From IMG/VR virus record IMGVR_UViG_3300048583_000302, positions 1 to 49,817 of that record: a stretch of 49,817 nt of DNA; one strand, 5' to 3'. Made by a program: the position numbers and the translations under genes. Origin of the DNA: a virus. The notes beneath the pieces are model-generated. The model did not search any database. It was not told where the DNA came from and saw nothing but the letters and a program-made list of their open reading frames with translations. Within the stretch, counting starts at the first letter, position 1, and each line of letters begins with the position of its first letter. Positions 39,838-48,236 of this stretch are shown here, in pieces.

Positions 39838-40932
39838 TTACTGCTCGATGCGGCCTTCACGTTGGGCCGCAAAAATATCGGCCTCAAGGCGGTCGCGTTC
39901 TTCCGTGTTCCCACGGAAAACCCCGTTTCGCACGTCTTCGTAGAAGGCGCGGATAAGGGCCGGTGTCCAAATCATCGCCTCAGGAGCACCTGCAACGGGC
40001 GCAGCGCGCCCTCGACCCGGCGCGACGAGTGCGGAAGGCGTCACAACCGAAGGAGCGTTCGGCCGGTCGGTCGCGCGAGGCGACCCTGCCTTCGCGGGTT
40101 CGCCACCGGAGGTGGATTCCGCAAGGTATGCAGTGAAGAACCGCTGGACACGGGCGGTTTCATTGCGCTCGAAGGCTCGCTTGAGGAGTTCGTGCCGGTT
40201 TTCACCGGAGAACCCATCTTCCTGCTGGAGCCAATCCAAAAAGCCGGAGGACACGTTGACCTCACGCCAAGTTTTGACGTTGGTGTCCAGTTCGGCGAAC
40301 ATTTTCTCCCGCGCGGTCATCGCCACCGTCGACGCGGTGCTGGTGACGGTGGCGGTCGTGGAGTTTAGCTGGCTGCGCAGCGCGGAAACCTCGGCGCGCA
40401 AGCTGTCGATGACCGGCATGACCCGGGCCAGCGTGAAGCGCGCAGACGCGTCGAGCATGTCGGCCCCAAACTCGTCGAGTTCGGCAGGCGCGAGCGGGGT
40501 AACAGCAAGCGTCGGGGGCGGGGCCGGAGCCGGTTCGGGCGCGGGAGCAGGTTCGCGCGTCGACAGCGTGGTCAAAAGGTTGGTCGTCTGGTCAAGGCGA
40601 GCCTGCGTCGCGGCCAGACTCTCGCGCATACGACGAGTCTCGGCGTTGTATTTGCCCTGCAAGACCTTGAACCGGTGCTCGTAGTCGGTGCTCCCCTGCG
40701 GGTCGAGGTCGTCATCATCCCCCTCGCCACCCTCGCCGCCTTCCCCACCAGTCGGAACAAGCGTCAGCGACGGGGCGGGGTTCGGAAGGGGTTCCGGGGG
40801 GTCAATCGGAGCGCCGCCATCAAGGTCGGCAAGAGGCTCGGGCGGAACGGCTGCGGGCGCAGGCGCGCTCGCCGCTTTGATGAGGGCATCAGCCGCAGCA
40901 GCGGCGCGAACAACGGAAAGTGGTTTTGCCAT
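39838..40932 (-). CDS. Scaffold protein
   Basis: 364 aa from an ATG at 40932. N-terminal Ala/Pro-rich disordered region, an acidic Gly/Glu/Asp patch (about residues 63-78), two coiled-coil segments (HRFKVLQGKYNAETRRMRESLAATQARLDQTTNLL; VMPVIDSLRAEVSALRSQLNS) and a basic, helical C-terminus of the type that contacts coat protein. Position just before the major capsid gene and this composition are typical for podovirus scaffolds. Confidence 0.82.
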   Translation of the reverse strand: MAKPLSVVRAAAAADALIKAASAPAPAAVPPEPLADLDGGAPIDPPEPLPNPAPSLTLVPTGGEGGEGGEGDDDDLDPQGSTDYEHRFKVLQGKYNAETRRMRESLAATQARLDQTTNLLTTLSTREPAPAPEPAPAPPPTLAVTPLAPAELDEFGADMLDASARFTLARVMPVIDSLRAEVSALRSQLNSTTATVTSTASTVAMTAREKMFAELDTNVKTWREVNVSSGFLDWLQQEDGFSGENRHELLKRAFERNETARVQRFFTAYLAESTSGGEPAKAGSPRATDRPNAPSVVTPSALVAPGRGRAAPVAGAPEAMIWTPALIRAFYEDVRNGVFRGNTEERDRLEADIFAAQREGRIEQ

Positions 40933-40952
40933 TCCCGCGTAATACTACGTTG

Positions 40953-41159
40953 TCAGGGCTTCGCAAATAGATTTTGTAGTTCAAGCCAAACCTGCGCGCG
41001 ACCGGCCGCAATTTCACGCCCTTGAGGGTCGCGGTTGTAGAGCGCCACCCGGGTTTCGGCGTCGACCTGCCCTGCCAACCACACTTCGAACTCCTGCCGC
41101 CCTATCGACAGGCGGGTCTCGGCGACGAAGCGCGCCGGAGTCGCAGGTTTCTGGTTCAC
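40953..41159 (-). CDS. Small hypothetical protein (capsid cluster)
   Basis: 68 aa from a GTG at 41159 overlapping the previous TGA (GTGA). Two strand segments (RFVAETRLSIGRQEFEVWLAGQVD, TRVALYN) and a helix (GRAQVWLELQNLF). No known family. Coupling to the zinc-ribbon gene suggests a joint role. Confidence 0.6.
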   Translation of the reverse strand: MNQKPATPARFVAETRLSIGRQEFEVWLAGQVDAETRVALYNRDPQGREIAAGRAQVWLELQNLFAKP

Positions 41160-41464
41160 AGGACTTGGCCGGTGTGGTCACATCCGCAACCGGAGCACTT
41201 CGTCTGCAAGCCGCCTTTCTTGAGGACGAAGTAGAAGTGCTCGCTGCCGCAATGGAGGCAGCTATAGAACAGTTCGCCGACCGCAGACGCAAATGGACGC
41301 TTCCATCGTGCGGTGTGCGAGGTGCATTTCGGGCAGGTGAAGAACACAGTGCCGACCGGCGCTACATCCACCCACTCATGCTTGCAGGACGGGCACAGCA
41401 CTTCGCCCGAACCGTGAGGAATGGTCTCCTCACGGTGCTTCTGGAGCGATACGACTTCACCCAT
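41156..41464 (-). CDS. Double zinc-ribbon protein
   Basis: 102 aa from an ATG at 41464 (AGGAAAAG upstream). Two four-cysteine ribbons: CPSC...CPKC (about residues 24-47) and CLHC...CSGC (about 69-94), each with the knuckle spacing of rubredoxin-like zinc sites. No catalytic residues are visible. Could bind nucleic acid, act as a structural virion component or modulate transcription. Its place between the portal and scaffold genes is unusual for a regulator. Confidence 0.7.
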   Translation of the reverse strand: MGEVVSLQKHREETIPHGSGEVLCPSCKHEWVDVAPVGTVFFTCPKCTSHTARWKRPFASAVGELFYSCLHCGSEHFYFVLKKGGLQTKCSGCGCDHTGQVL

Positions 41465-41673
41465 CGGCTTTTCCTGCTATACTGCGCTCAACGCTGTGAC
41501 GGGGCCGGTCGGAATCGGGGAAGCCATCACAGGAGTTGGAAGGGGAGCGCGAACTCCTACGGCGGGGTAATCCGGGGTCAGGCCCGGCGTCTCTGGCCCA
41601 AGCAGGCAAGCGGGCCGGGCCGCTGCAAGTGACCGCCGGACTCCCCGGAAGCACGGCACCCCGCGTAACCCCA
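41465..41673. other. 209-bp gap without a convincing gene
   Basis: No frame with a ribosome binding site and plausible composition is present. It contains an imperfect hairpin (AGGAGTT with AACTCCT about 14 bp apart, near 41531-41558) and, on the minus strand, TATAGC just upstream of the zinc-ribbon gene's Shine-Dalgarno without a good -35. It may hold a regulatory region for the zinc-ribbon, scaffold and capsid genes. Confidence 0.4.
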
Positions 41674-41886
41674 TCAATGCTGACCGGGGCGCTTGCCCTT
41701 CGACGCCTTCGAGCGGTTGACGCTCTTGGCGATGGCACTGTCCCCGGCAAGGCGCTTTCTGGCCTCGGCCTTCGAAATACCGAGTTTGCCCTTGCCTGCG
41801 GCTGCCGCGCGCATGGCGCGGTGCTCGGCACCGGAGCGGGAGGTCATGTTGCCGCCTGCGGCAAAGGGGTTCGGTCGCTTGGCCAT
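41674..41886 (-). CDS. Small basic protein (capsid cluster)
   Basis: 70 aa from an ATG at 41886 with AAGGAA upstream. Rich in Lys, Arg, Ala and Gly (RPNPFAAGGNMTSRSGAEHRAMRAAAAGKGKLG; SVNRSKASKGKRPGQ), no cysteine, net strongly positive. Resembles nucleic-acid-neutralising peptides packed in some virions. Function inferred from composition only. Confidence 0.65.
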   Translation of the reverse strand: MAKRPNPFAAGGNMTSRSGAEHRAMRAAAAGKGKLGISKAEARKRLAGDSAIAKSVNRSKASKGKRPGQH

Positions 41887-41896
41887 CGTCGGTTCC

Positions 41897-42043
41897 TTAC
41901 GCGGGAGTGGGTTTGCAGGCGGAAGGGTTGCCCTTCTCGAACCTGCGAGGGGCCTTCCCCGATTTGGGGCTGGTCTGCGGCCCGCCGGTCGGGCTGGAAA
42001 GCCCGCGCGTCGGGGTCTTGGCGGGGTGGTCGAACTTCTTCAC
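41897..42043 (-). CDS. 48-residue basic mini-protein
   Basis: GTG at 42043, overlapping the TGA of the 40-residue gene, to TAA at 41897. Sequence rich in Lys, Pro, Ser, Thr and Gly (KKFDHPAKTPTRGLSSPTGG) with one cysteine near the C-terminus. Support comes from the GTGA overlap and from filling the space exactly between two credible genes. No separate Shine-Dalgarno. Unknown function. Confidence 0.45.
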   Translation of the reverse strand: MKKFDHPAKTPTRGLSSPTGGPQTSPKSGKAPRRFEKGNPSACKPTPA

Positions 42044-42162
42044 TTCGCCACCGGCAGCGTCGGAACGAGCGCCGCGCGCAAGTTCTGGCCAAGCAGGGTC
42101 GGCGACCGCAGGCTGGTAGAGCCGAGCAGGCCGAGTTTGAAGGCTTTCTTGTAAGTCAGCAC
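42040..42162 (-). CDS. 40-residue hydrophobic-basic mini-protein
   Basis: GTG at 42162, 8 bases after TGAGGA, itself 10 bp past the previous gene's stop. Sequence LTYKKAFKLGLLGSTSLRSP then TLLGQNLRAALVPTLPVAK, amphipathic and basic without a full membrane segment. The Shine-Dalgarno, tight spacing and overlap with the following small gene are the evidence. Function unknown. Confidence 0.5.
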   Translation of the reverse strand: MLTYKKAFKLGLLGSTSLRSPTLLGQNLRAALVPTLPVAK

Positions 42163-42172
42163 AGGCGTGTCC

Positions 42173-43534
42173 TCACTTGGGCTTGTTCGGCGCGCGAGTG
42201 CGCCGGGCAGGAGCCGTGGGTTGGGCGTCGGGGCCTTTGTAAGCCTCGACATCACGACGATTATTCTCCGCGACGCGCCGTGTCCAGCGTGTTTGGACGC
42301 CCGCACGGCGCGTGGCCTCTGCGTTGGTGCGGGCCGCGAAGGCATCTTCGGCCGCCTTGGCAGCCTTTTCAGCGCGCGTGGCCGACGCGAGACCGGCGTC
42401 CGTGTTGGCTCCGCGCGACAGGGAGGTGCCCGACCTGCTCAACCCCCTCGTTGACAGGCCGGGCGTCGCCTCTGCCAGCTTACCGACGACGTTCGCCTTG
42501 GCGACCGTCTTCGAGGGCATCATCCCGGCTGACCGGGCGGCGGCGACAATCTCGGCGGGCGACTTGCTGCTGCCTGCGAGCGCCGCCTTGTCAGCAGCCT
42601 TCTCGACCTTGAGCGCGGCCTTCATTTCCGCCTTGGGAACTGCACGTTCGCCGCCGCGCTTGATGACCTTCGTGCCTTCAAGCCTTGTGGTCTTGGTGAC
42701 TTCCGGGGTGCGCGCGGGAAGGTTGCGAATGTTCGGCGCGGCGCTCCCGGCGCGCGGGGTCGCCGTCGACGTGTTGAGCCGGGCGCGCGTGGACAGCGCC
42801 GGAGTCTCGCGGGCCGGAATCGCCTGTGTGGGACGCGACGCTGGAGCCTTGTCGGCGACTTTTGTGGCCGTCTTCTCGACCACCTTGGCCACCGGCTTGT
42901 CAGCGGCCTTCGGCGCGACCTTGGCGGCCGTCGCCGTCACTTTGGTCGCGGCCTTCGGCCCAAGACCCTTGGCGAACACCCGGCCAATACCCTTGGCTGC
43001 GGCCCCTGCTCCCTTGAGCGCGGCGCTTGCGGCCGGGCCACCGACAGCCGCCAGAACCCCTTCTGCGAGTGAGCGGCGGAACGTGGACTCGGAGCGCGCC
43101 TTGAAGTCACCGCCACGGTCGAGCGCCTTACGGGCGCGTTCCTTTGCGGCCTCGGTGGCGGGCGCGCGGTCGAAATAGCGGCTGGCGCGAGCACGGGCCT
43201 CGACGTCACCGGTGGCGGGCACCCGCTGGTCACGGGCGTTGGTTCCCATTGCCGTGTTGAGTTTGCCTTGTCGGTTGAGCGTCACCTGCGATGCGGGCTT
43301 GGCCGCGACCGCCTTGGTGGTCGTCGTGGTTGTCGTTGTGGGAGCCAGCTTGGTGTTGAACCGCTTGCCGCCGAAGCTGAACTCATCCTTCCCGGCCTTG
43401 CGCGCCGCGCGGAACGCCGCGTTGAAGGCGCGCGACCCCTTCGGGGCCTTACTGCTCTTGGTGGTGGTCGTCGAGGCGGCAACAGCCGCCCGTCCCGGCA
43501 CCGACCCGAGCATCGGGTGGCGTTCGGCGGCCAC
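42173..43534 (-). CDS. Ala/Lys-rich basic protein of the capsid cluster
   Basis: 453 aa from a GTG at 43534, three bases after the previous stop (coupled; ATG 43513 is an alternative). Low complexity: Ala, Lys, Arg, Thr and Pro dominate, with an eight-Thr run near residue 70 and histone-H1-like stretches (AAKVAPKAADKPVAKVVEKT). An early segment (RAFNAAFRAARKAGKDEFSFGGKRFNT) resembles a short motif (F..AF..AR..g...F...GK.y.t) found in other phage structural-cluster proteins. Probably virion-associated and possibly DNA-condensing. No enzyme motif. Confidence 0.7.
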   Translation of the reverse strand: MAAERHPMLGSVPGRAAVAASTTTTKSSKAPKGSRAFNAAFRAARKAGKDEFSFGGKRFNTKLAPTTTTTTTTKAVAAKPASQVTLNRQGKLNTAMGTNARDQRVPATGDVEARARASRYFDRAPATEAAKERARKALDRGGDFKARSESTFRRSLAEGVLAAVGGPAASAALKGAGAAAKGIGRVFAKGLGPKAATKVTATAAKVAPKAADKPVAKVVEKTATKVADKAPASRPTQAIPARETPALSTRARLNTSTATPRAGSAAPNIRNLPARTPEVTKTTRLEGTKVIKRGGERAVPKAEMKAALKVEKAADKAALAGSSKSPAEIVAAARSAGMMPSKTVAKANVVGKLAEATPGLSTRGLSRSGTSLSRGANTDAGLASATRAEKAAKAAEDAFAARTNAEATRRAGVQTRWTRRVAENNRRDVEAYKGPDAQPTAPARRTRAPNKPK

Positions 43535-43537
43535 CGG

Positions 43538-43771
43538 TTACTTGGCCTTGGACTTGGGCGACATCCCGGGGGTCTTGGCGAACCGGCCGCCGGTCGCCTT
43601 GGGGTTGCCTTCACCGGTCAGCGGGAATCCCTTGCCGATGGGCGACCCCATCTGCTTACCGCCGCCTGCGCTGGAACGCACCCCATAGGGGCGATGGCCA
43701 TAGTCGCCGCGCTCGCTGATGTTGTTGGGCTTGCCCTTGGAGTGCGGGTTGAACTGCTCGGCGTTGCGCAT
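43538..43771 (-). CDS. Small basic protein after the portal
   Basis: 77 aa from an ATG at 43771 with AGGAGCC upstream. Gly, Lys, Pro and Ser-rich with almost no hydrophobic core (EQFNPHSKGKPNNISERGDY, SKSKAK end), so likely disordered and nucleic-acid binding or packed in the virion. It is the first gene behind the promoter-palindrome at 43793-43825. Confidence 0.65.
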   Translation of the reverse strand: MRNAEQFNPHSKGKPNNISERGDYGHRPYGVRSSAGGGKQMGSPIGKGFPLTGEGNPKATGGRFAKTPGMSPKSKAK

Positions 43772-43792
43772 GGCTGGCTCCTGTCTATCCGC

Positions 43793-43825
43793 CGTATTAA
43801 TACGGAGGTTTTTCCCACCTCACAA
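43793..43825 (-). promoter_or_regulatory. Candidate promoter overlapped by a dispersed palindrome
   Basis: On the minus strand TTGTGA (43825-43820), a 17-bp spacer and TATTAA (43802-43797). The -10 is inside the palindrome CGTATTAATACG (43793-43804). The predicted start is near 43790, about 20 bp before the ATG at 43771. A protein bound to the palindrome would block RNA polymerase here. This is the clearest case for an operator role. Confidence 0.6.
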
Positions 43826-43827
43826 GC

Positions 43828-45915
43828 CTATTGTAAGGCCCCCATTTCCTCGGGAGAGCGCACCGCCATCATGCGTTGCACCGGCTCGGCAACCCCGGGC
43901 GTGTTGGGCGCGGGTGCGGGTGCTTGGTTCGGCACCGAGGCCGGGTTCTGCGTCGGGTCGGCACCCTGTTTCTTGAGCGCGTCGAGGCGCTTGTCGAACA
44001 TAATCTCCAAGGCCCCCATGTCGAACCCGAGGTTGGTCGCCACCTCTTTGAGCAGGTGGATGCGACCTTCCGGCCCGAGAAGCTGGCTGTCGATTGGGTT
44101 CGCCGTTATCTGGAGGAACTCCAGCGCCCTCATCCGTTCGGTCTCGGCCTTTTGTGCCGCCTGAACCCCCAAGGGGCGAATGGTCTCGTCGCCTTGGAAC
44201 ATTTCATCGTCCTTGTCGAGCATCCGCAAGTCGTAGAGCAGCTTGAGCACGGGCGTCAGGACATGGGTGTCGATGTTGCTGGCAATGTGTTTGACCAGCC
44301 GGGCGACGTTGCCCTGTAGCTGCGCAAGACCGCTGGCGGTGCGCGCGGCCCCGCCAGCGCGTTCCGAGCCTGCGGCATAGCGCGGGATGGCGCTCACCTC
44401 GTCCGCGAGGCGCATGGCATTCTCCATGACTGCCAGCAGCCCGGCGCTGTTGTCCTGCGGTTGGAAAAACACCATCGGCTGTGCCGTCGGTGCGGCCGGG
44501 TCAGGGCTGAACCGCCAAATCTTCCACGGGAATATCTCGTCGGCATTGTCGTTGTCGCCGAGGGCTGCGGTGTTCATGCCGAGCATCGGCCCCGACGCGA
44601 GGCTGGCGTTGTTGATGAGGCTGCGAATGGCCACGTTCGCCAGCGCCTGCGCGTCGACCAGCACCTCGGGCAGCCCCCGTCCATAGGCGCTGCCCGGCAC
44701 CAACTCGAAGCTGGAGAGGTGATAGGTCGTCCGCTCCAGCGGGTCGGGGTTGTAGTTGACCGAAATGATGACCCCGGCGAGAGTCCGTATCGACACGTGC
44801 CGGGAGAGCAGCGGCTCGTCGACCGGGGACGGGTTCGGGTCTGGCGGCTTGAAGCCGGACAGCAGCGGCTCTTGGATGAGCAGGTCGCCCCGGATATAGC
44901 CGTGGAACTCGATGACGTCGTAGAGGTTCGACTTGCCGAGGAAGTGCGGGTCTCGCTCCTCCTCCTGCCGACGGGCTTCCTCGACCGACGACAGCAGCGG
45001 CTCGTCGTAACCGTCCGGGTGTCGCGCGAGCAGTGTCTGCAAGGCAATACTGTCGTAGAACGGAAGGCCGATGAGCGCCTCAAGGTCGGCGCGAGAATAG
45101 CGGACACGCTCGAAGATGTCGCCGTCACCTGCCCGGGCGACGCCGGGCGACAGCCAGATGTCGAACGGGTTGGGTGCCGACCAGAACTGCTGCGCGGCAA
45201 CGACCACCTGCGGCCTGCGGTCGACGTATTTGACGCGGCGCACCGGGCGGTAGAACGGCCCCTTGAGGACGCCGAACGGATATTGGGCGAACGTCTGGAG
45301 AAACTCCCGGAAGGATTCGTAAAAGTCGCCCTCATAGAGCGCGTCGTCCAGCTTGTTGGAGGTCTCCTTGGCCGCCTTGGTGGCTTTCACCTTGGCGATA
45401 GACAGCGCCTCGGCCGTGAGCGCGCGGTGCTTGGCCTCGGCCGCGTCAGGGTCAGGCTCGGCCAGCGACACGGTGCCCACCGCAGCGATGATGTCGTCTG
45501 GCAGCGTGGGGTCGGGTGTCGGAGCCAACTCCCATGGCCTGTCGTTGCCGAGATACAGTTCCTGCAACATGGCAACGAGGGTTCGGCACTTCACCGCCGT
45601 CAGGCGCAGGAACGCCTCGCTGCCGCCGAAGCCCTGTATCTCGGCAAGCTGCGTCGGGCTATACTCGCCGTTGTAGGCGCGCAGGCAGTGCAGCAGGCGC
45701 TCCGACACACCGGTGCTGTCGCGGTAGCGCCGGGCGCTGTCGAACAGGCGGCGGACGTGCGCCCCCAAAGGGCTGACGAGCGTGTGGCCCTCGTCGTTGG
45801 GGCTGGCGAGAGCGGCAATGGTCTTGTCGGCGCGCTTTGCCTCCCGGGCGATGCGGTCGCGGGTTGCGCCCGTCCGAGCGCGTTTGGAATTGACCACAGG
45901 GAGCGCGGTTGCCAT
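43828..45915 (-). CDS. Portal protein
   Basis: 695 aa from an ATG at 45915. Helix-rich N-terminal stem region, GDFYESFREFLQTFAQYPFGVLKGP (the wing segment common to podovirus portals), NPFDIWLSPGVARAGDGDIFERVRYSRADLEAL, ARTASGLAQLQGNVARLVKHIASNIDTHVLTPVLKLLYDL (long crown or channel helices) and an acidic-basic C-terminus ending in a Pro/Ala linker. This is the layout of the dodecameric portal through which DNA enters and leaves. Divergent from terminase small by 29 bp. It begins the minus-strand late operon and is followed by a promoter with a palindrome. Confidence 0.85.
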   Translation of the reverse strand: MATALPVVNSKRARTGATRDRIAREAKRADKTIAALASPNDEGHTLVSPLGAHVRRLFDSARRYRDSTGVSERLLHCLRAYNGEYSPTQLAEIQGFGGSEAFLRLTAVKCRTLVAMLQELYLGNDRPWELAPTPDPTLPDDIIAAVGTVSLAEPDPDAAEAKHRALTAEALSIAKVKATKAAKETSNKLDDALYEGDFYESFREFLQTFAQYPFGVLKGPFYRPVRRVKYVDRRPQVVVAAQQFWSAPNPFDIWLSPGVARAGDGDIFERVRYSRADLEALIGLPFYDSIALQTLLARHPDGYDEPLLSSVEEARRQEEERDPHFLGKSNLYDVIEFHGYIRGDLLIQEPLLSGFKPPDPNPSPVDEPLLSRHVSIRTLAGVIISVNYNPDPLERTTYHLSSFELVPGSAYGRGLPEVLVDAQALANVAIRSLINNASLASGPMLGMNTAALGDNDNADEIFPWKIWRFSPDPAAPTAQPMVFFQPQDNSAGLLAVMENAMRLADEVSAIPRYAAGSERAGGAARTASGLAQLQGNVARLVKHIASNIDTHVLTPVLKLLYDLRMLDKDDEMFQGDETIRPLGVQAAQKAETERMRALEFLQITANPIDSQLLGPEGRIHLLKEVATNLGFDMGALEIMFDKRLDALKKQGADPTQNPASVPNQAPAPAPNTPGVAEPVQRMMAVRSPEEMGALQ

Positions 45916-45944
45916 GGGTAGGTTGTTAAGGCTATTTGTGCGTC

Positions 45945-46598
45945 ATGGCAACAGCAGCGACACATGCGCCCCTTGCTCCCTTGGAGTCCGTGTATCCGTC
46001 CCTGCGCCTGCCTGCGCTCGTTGCCGAACTGGCGGCAGGGCTGCGCCCCCCGGCCGATATATGGCGCGAGCATGGAGTGTTCACCCGGCACGACGCCAAA
46101 CTCATCGCGCAGTTGCCCTTGGTGCGCCAGATGCTCGCCGAGGAGCAGCAACGCTGGCAGTCCCGCGAGTCTCTGTCGCTGCGGGTCAAGGCCAAGGCCG
46201 GTGCGCTTATCGAAGACTCCATGCCATTCATCCACGCGTCCGTCATCAACCCCCTGCACCCGCTGTCGCACCGCGTGGCGGCGTTCACGGCGCTGGCCAA
46301 GATGGCAGGCGTCGACATGCCGCCGGAAGCGCGCGGCACGGGTATGGGGGCGGGAGCGGGTGGCGGCGTGGCGATTTCAATTTCCATGGACTTGGGCGGC
46401 GGTAACGTCGTCGGAGTAAAGGTCGGCGGGGAGGTTGTCGACGCGGACGCGGTTGCCGAGGGCGACGAGGGCGACGCGGATGGCTTCCTGCTCAACCCGG
46501 CGGACTATATGGTAGGTGACGATGGCGACGGCGACGAGGGGGGCGACGTTATCGAAGGCATAGGCCCCGGCGAGGATTGGGGCGACGAGACGTGCTGA
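45945..46598 (+). CDS. Putative terminase small subunit
   Basis: 217 aa from the ATG at 45945; an in-frame TTG at 45936 is possible. N-terminal helices with a possible HTH (LPALVAELAAGLRPPADIWREHGV, RHDAKLIAQLPLVRQMLAEE), a central helical oligomerisation region (LRVKAKAGALIEDSMPFIHAS, LSHRVAAFTALAKMAGVDMP) and a Gly-rich then strongly acidic tail (GDDGDGDEGGD). This domain order is usual for small terminases that recognise the packaging site. It overlaps the large subunit gene by 7 bp. Confidence 0.72.
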   Translation: MATAATHAPLAPLESVYPSLRLPALVAELAAGLRPPADIWREHGVFTRHDAKLIAQLPLVRQMLAEEQQRWQSRESLSLRVKAKAGALIEDSMPFIHASVINPLHPLSHRVAAFTALAKMAGVDMPPEARGTGMGAGAGGGVAISISMDLGGGNVVGVKVGGEVVDADAVAEGDEGDADGFLLNPADYMVGDDGDGDEGGDVIEGIGPGEDWGDETC

Positions 46599-48013
46599 AA
46601 AATTACGTCGCTTCGCCGACCTTGGCGCAGTTCCACCAGTCCGAGGCGTTTTTCCGGGTGGTCGTCGGGCCTATCTCGTCGGGGAAGTCGACGGCGGCCA
46701 TCATGGAGTTGTTTCGGAGGGCGGTCGAGCAGACGCCGAACGCCGACGGGGTGCGCCCCACCCGGTTCGGGGTGATACGAAACACGTCGGCCAGCATCAA
46801 GCAGACGACACTCCCCGACATTCTGGCCTATCTCGGGCCGCTGGCCGTGCATCGGGTGTCCGACGGCATGGTGCGGTTCGATTTCCCCATGGCCGACGGC
46901 ACAAGGGTGCAGTCGGACTGGCTGCTGATTCCTTTGGAGGAGCCGAAAGACGTCCGGCGGCTGCTGTCGTTGCAGTTGACCGGCGTGTTTCTGGAGGAAC
47001 TCCGCGTTCTGGACATGAAGATTATCGCCGACGCGCTCGGTCGCTGCGGCCGGTATCCGTCACTGGCGGCAGGGGGCGTCGAACCCTCGTGGTCGGGCGG
47101 CATCGCCGTCACGAACCCATGGCCGAACGGCGGGGCGCACTATCAGGAGATAGAGGTCGAGCGGCCGGACGGGTGGGAAATGTTCCGACAGCCGTCGGGA
47201 CTGTCGGAAGAAGCCGAGAACGTCCAATATCAGGTGGCGGGCTATTACGAGCGCCTGATGTCCGGGGCCACCGACGAGTGGATTCGCGTCAACATCATGG
47301 GTGAGAACGGGCAGGACTTGTCGGGACAGGCGGTGTTCGCGTCGTTCGCATGGGGTATGCACGTCGCCAGCAAGGGCATCAGGATGCTTCCCGGGCGGCA
47401 GGTGCTGATAGGGCTGGACACCGACCGTCACGCGGCAGCGATTATCGGTCAGGTCGACCCCACGGGGACGCTGCTGGTTCTCGACGAGGCGTGGGCGGAC
47501 GGCATCGGGCTGGAGTTGTTCTGGTCGCAAACGCTGCGGCCGCTTTTGCTGTCGCGGTATGGCGGCTGTAGCGTTGTTGCCATCGTTGACCCGTCGGCGG
47601 CGCGGCGGTCTTCGATTACGGAAGAATCGCAGCTAAACGCCCTGCACCGGTTCGGGCTGTCAGCGGTGCTGGCACCGACAAACGCCATCGACCCCCGGCT
47701 GCGGGCGGTGGACGAACTGTTTACCCGGCAGGTCGGCGGTCGCGGGGCGGTGATGATAGACGGGGAGCGGTGCCCCATGCTGGTTCGGGCGCTGGCGTCG
47801 GAATACAAATATGTGCGGTCGTCGAAGGGGGTGCTTGCCCCACTTCCCGACAAGACCAACAGGCCGTTTGCGGATTTGGCAGATGGATTTCAATATCTTG
47901 CGCTCGGCGTTGGCGGTCTGGTGCGCGGCATGGGGATGCCGATACGGCCGCCACCGGGGATGAGTATGCGGTCGGGAGAGCGGCGAAGGGTTGCGGTTGG
48001 CGGGTGGACGTAG
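46592..48013 (+). CDS. Terminase large subunit
   Basis: 473 aa from a GTG at 46592 (TTG at 46577 is an alternative; neither has a strong Shine-Dalgarno, so coupling to the small subunit is likely). ATPase: Walker A VVGPISSGKST (about residues 25-34), Walker B LTGVFLEEL (E is catalytic). Nuclease (RNase H fold): LIGLDTDRHAA (first Asp), VAIVDPSAARR (second Asp) and DGFQYLALG (third acidic position). Cuts concatemeric or circular DNA and drives it into the procapsid through the portal. Gene order small then large, divergent from portal, is as expected for a podovirus module. Confidence 0.92.
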   Translation: MLKNYVASPTLAQFHQSEAFFRVVVGPISSGKSTAAIMELFRRAVEQTPNADGVRPTRFGVIRNTSASIKQTTLPDILAYLGPLAVHRVSDGMVRFDFPMADGTRVQSDWLLIPLEEPKDVRRLLSLQLTGVFLEELRVLDMKIIADALGRCGRYPSLAAGGVEPSWSGGIAVTNPWPNGGAHYQEIEVERPDGWEMFRQPSGLSEEAENVQYQVAGYYERLMSGATDEWIRVNIMGENGQDLSGQAVFASFAWGMHVASKGIRMLPGRQVLIGLDTDRHAAAIIGQVDPTGTLLVLDEAWADGIGLELFWSQTLRPLLLSRYGGCSVVAIVDPSAARRSSITEESQLNALHRFGLSAVLAPTNAIDPRLRAVDELFTRQVGGRGAVMIDGERCPMLVRALASEYKYVRSSKGVLAPLPDKTNRPFADLADGFQYLALGVGGLVRGMGMPIRPPPGMSMRSGERRRVAVGGWT

Positions 48014-48023
48014 GAGTTTTTTG

Positions 48024-48049
48024 GTTGTTAGTTTTTGTTGTTAGTTTTT
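48024..48049 (+). repeat. Tandem 13-mer GTTGTTAGTTTTT (x2)
   Basis: Two identical adjacent 13-bp units within an AT-rich stretch that continues to 48060, in a GC-rich genome. Such elements occur as DNA-unwinding elements of replication origins. The T-richness could also aid termination after the terminase gene, whose stop is 11 bp upstream. Confidence 0.75.
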
Positions 48050-48106
48050 GGTTTTTTGTTGTATAGCGTCTGTTGTCAGAACCGGATTTTTCTGCTGCGT
48101 ATTAGA

Positions 48107-48120
48107 TGGTTAGATAACCA
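48107..48120. promoter_or_regulatory. Inverted repeat TGGTTA-GA-TAACCA
   Basis: A 6-bp perfect inverted repeat with a 2-bp spacer inside the origin-like gap. Operator-sized. No overlapping promoter is evident. Confidence 0.5.
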
Positions 48121-48202
48121 CCCACCCACCCCCCTGCCGCCCTGACGCACCCCCCGGCGGTGCCCTGTCGGCCCTGATACCGCGCGCCTAGACGTCGACT
48201 CC

Positions 48203-48214
48203 CGTATCAATACG
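48203..48214. repeat. Dispersed palindrome CGTATCAATACG, array copy 1
   Basis: First of three same-orientation copies (centre CA) in the gap before the gene at 48385. The next copy starts 34 bp later. Confidence 0.85.
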
Positions 48215-48236
48215 GCGAAACCCTGCGAATCCATCC

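Noticed and set aside
44786-44797. CGTATCGACACG inside the portal gene
   Set aside because: One half-site is broken (ACACG instead of ATACG) and it is intragenic.
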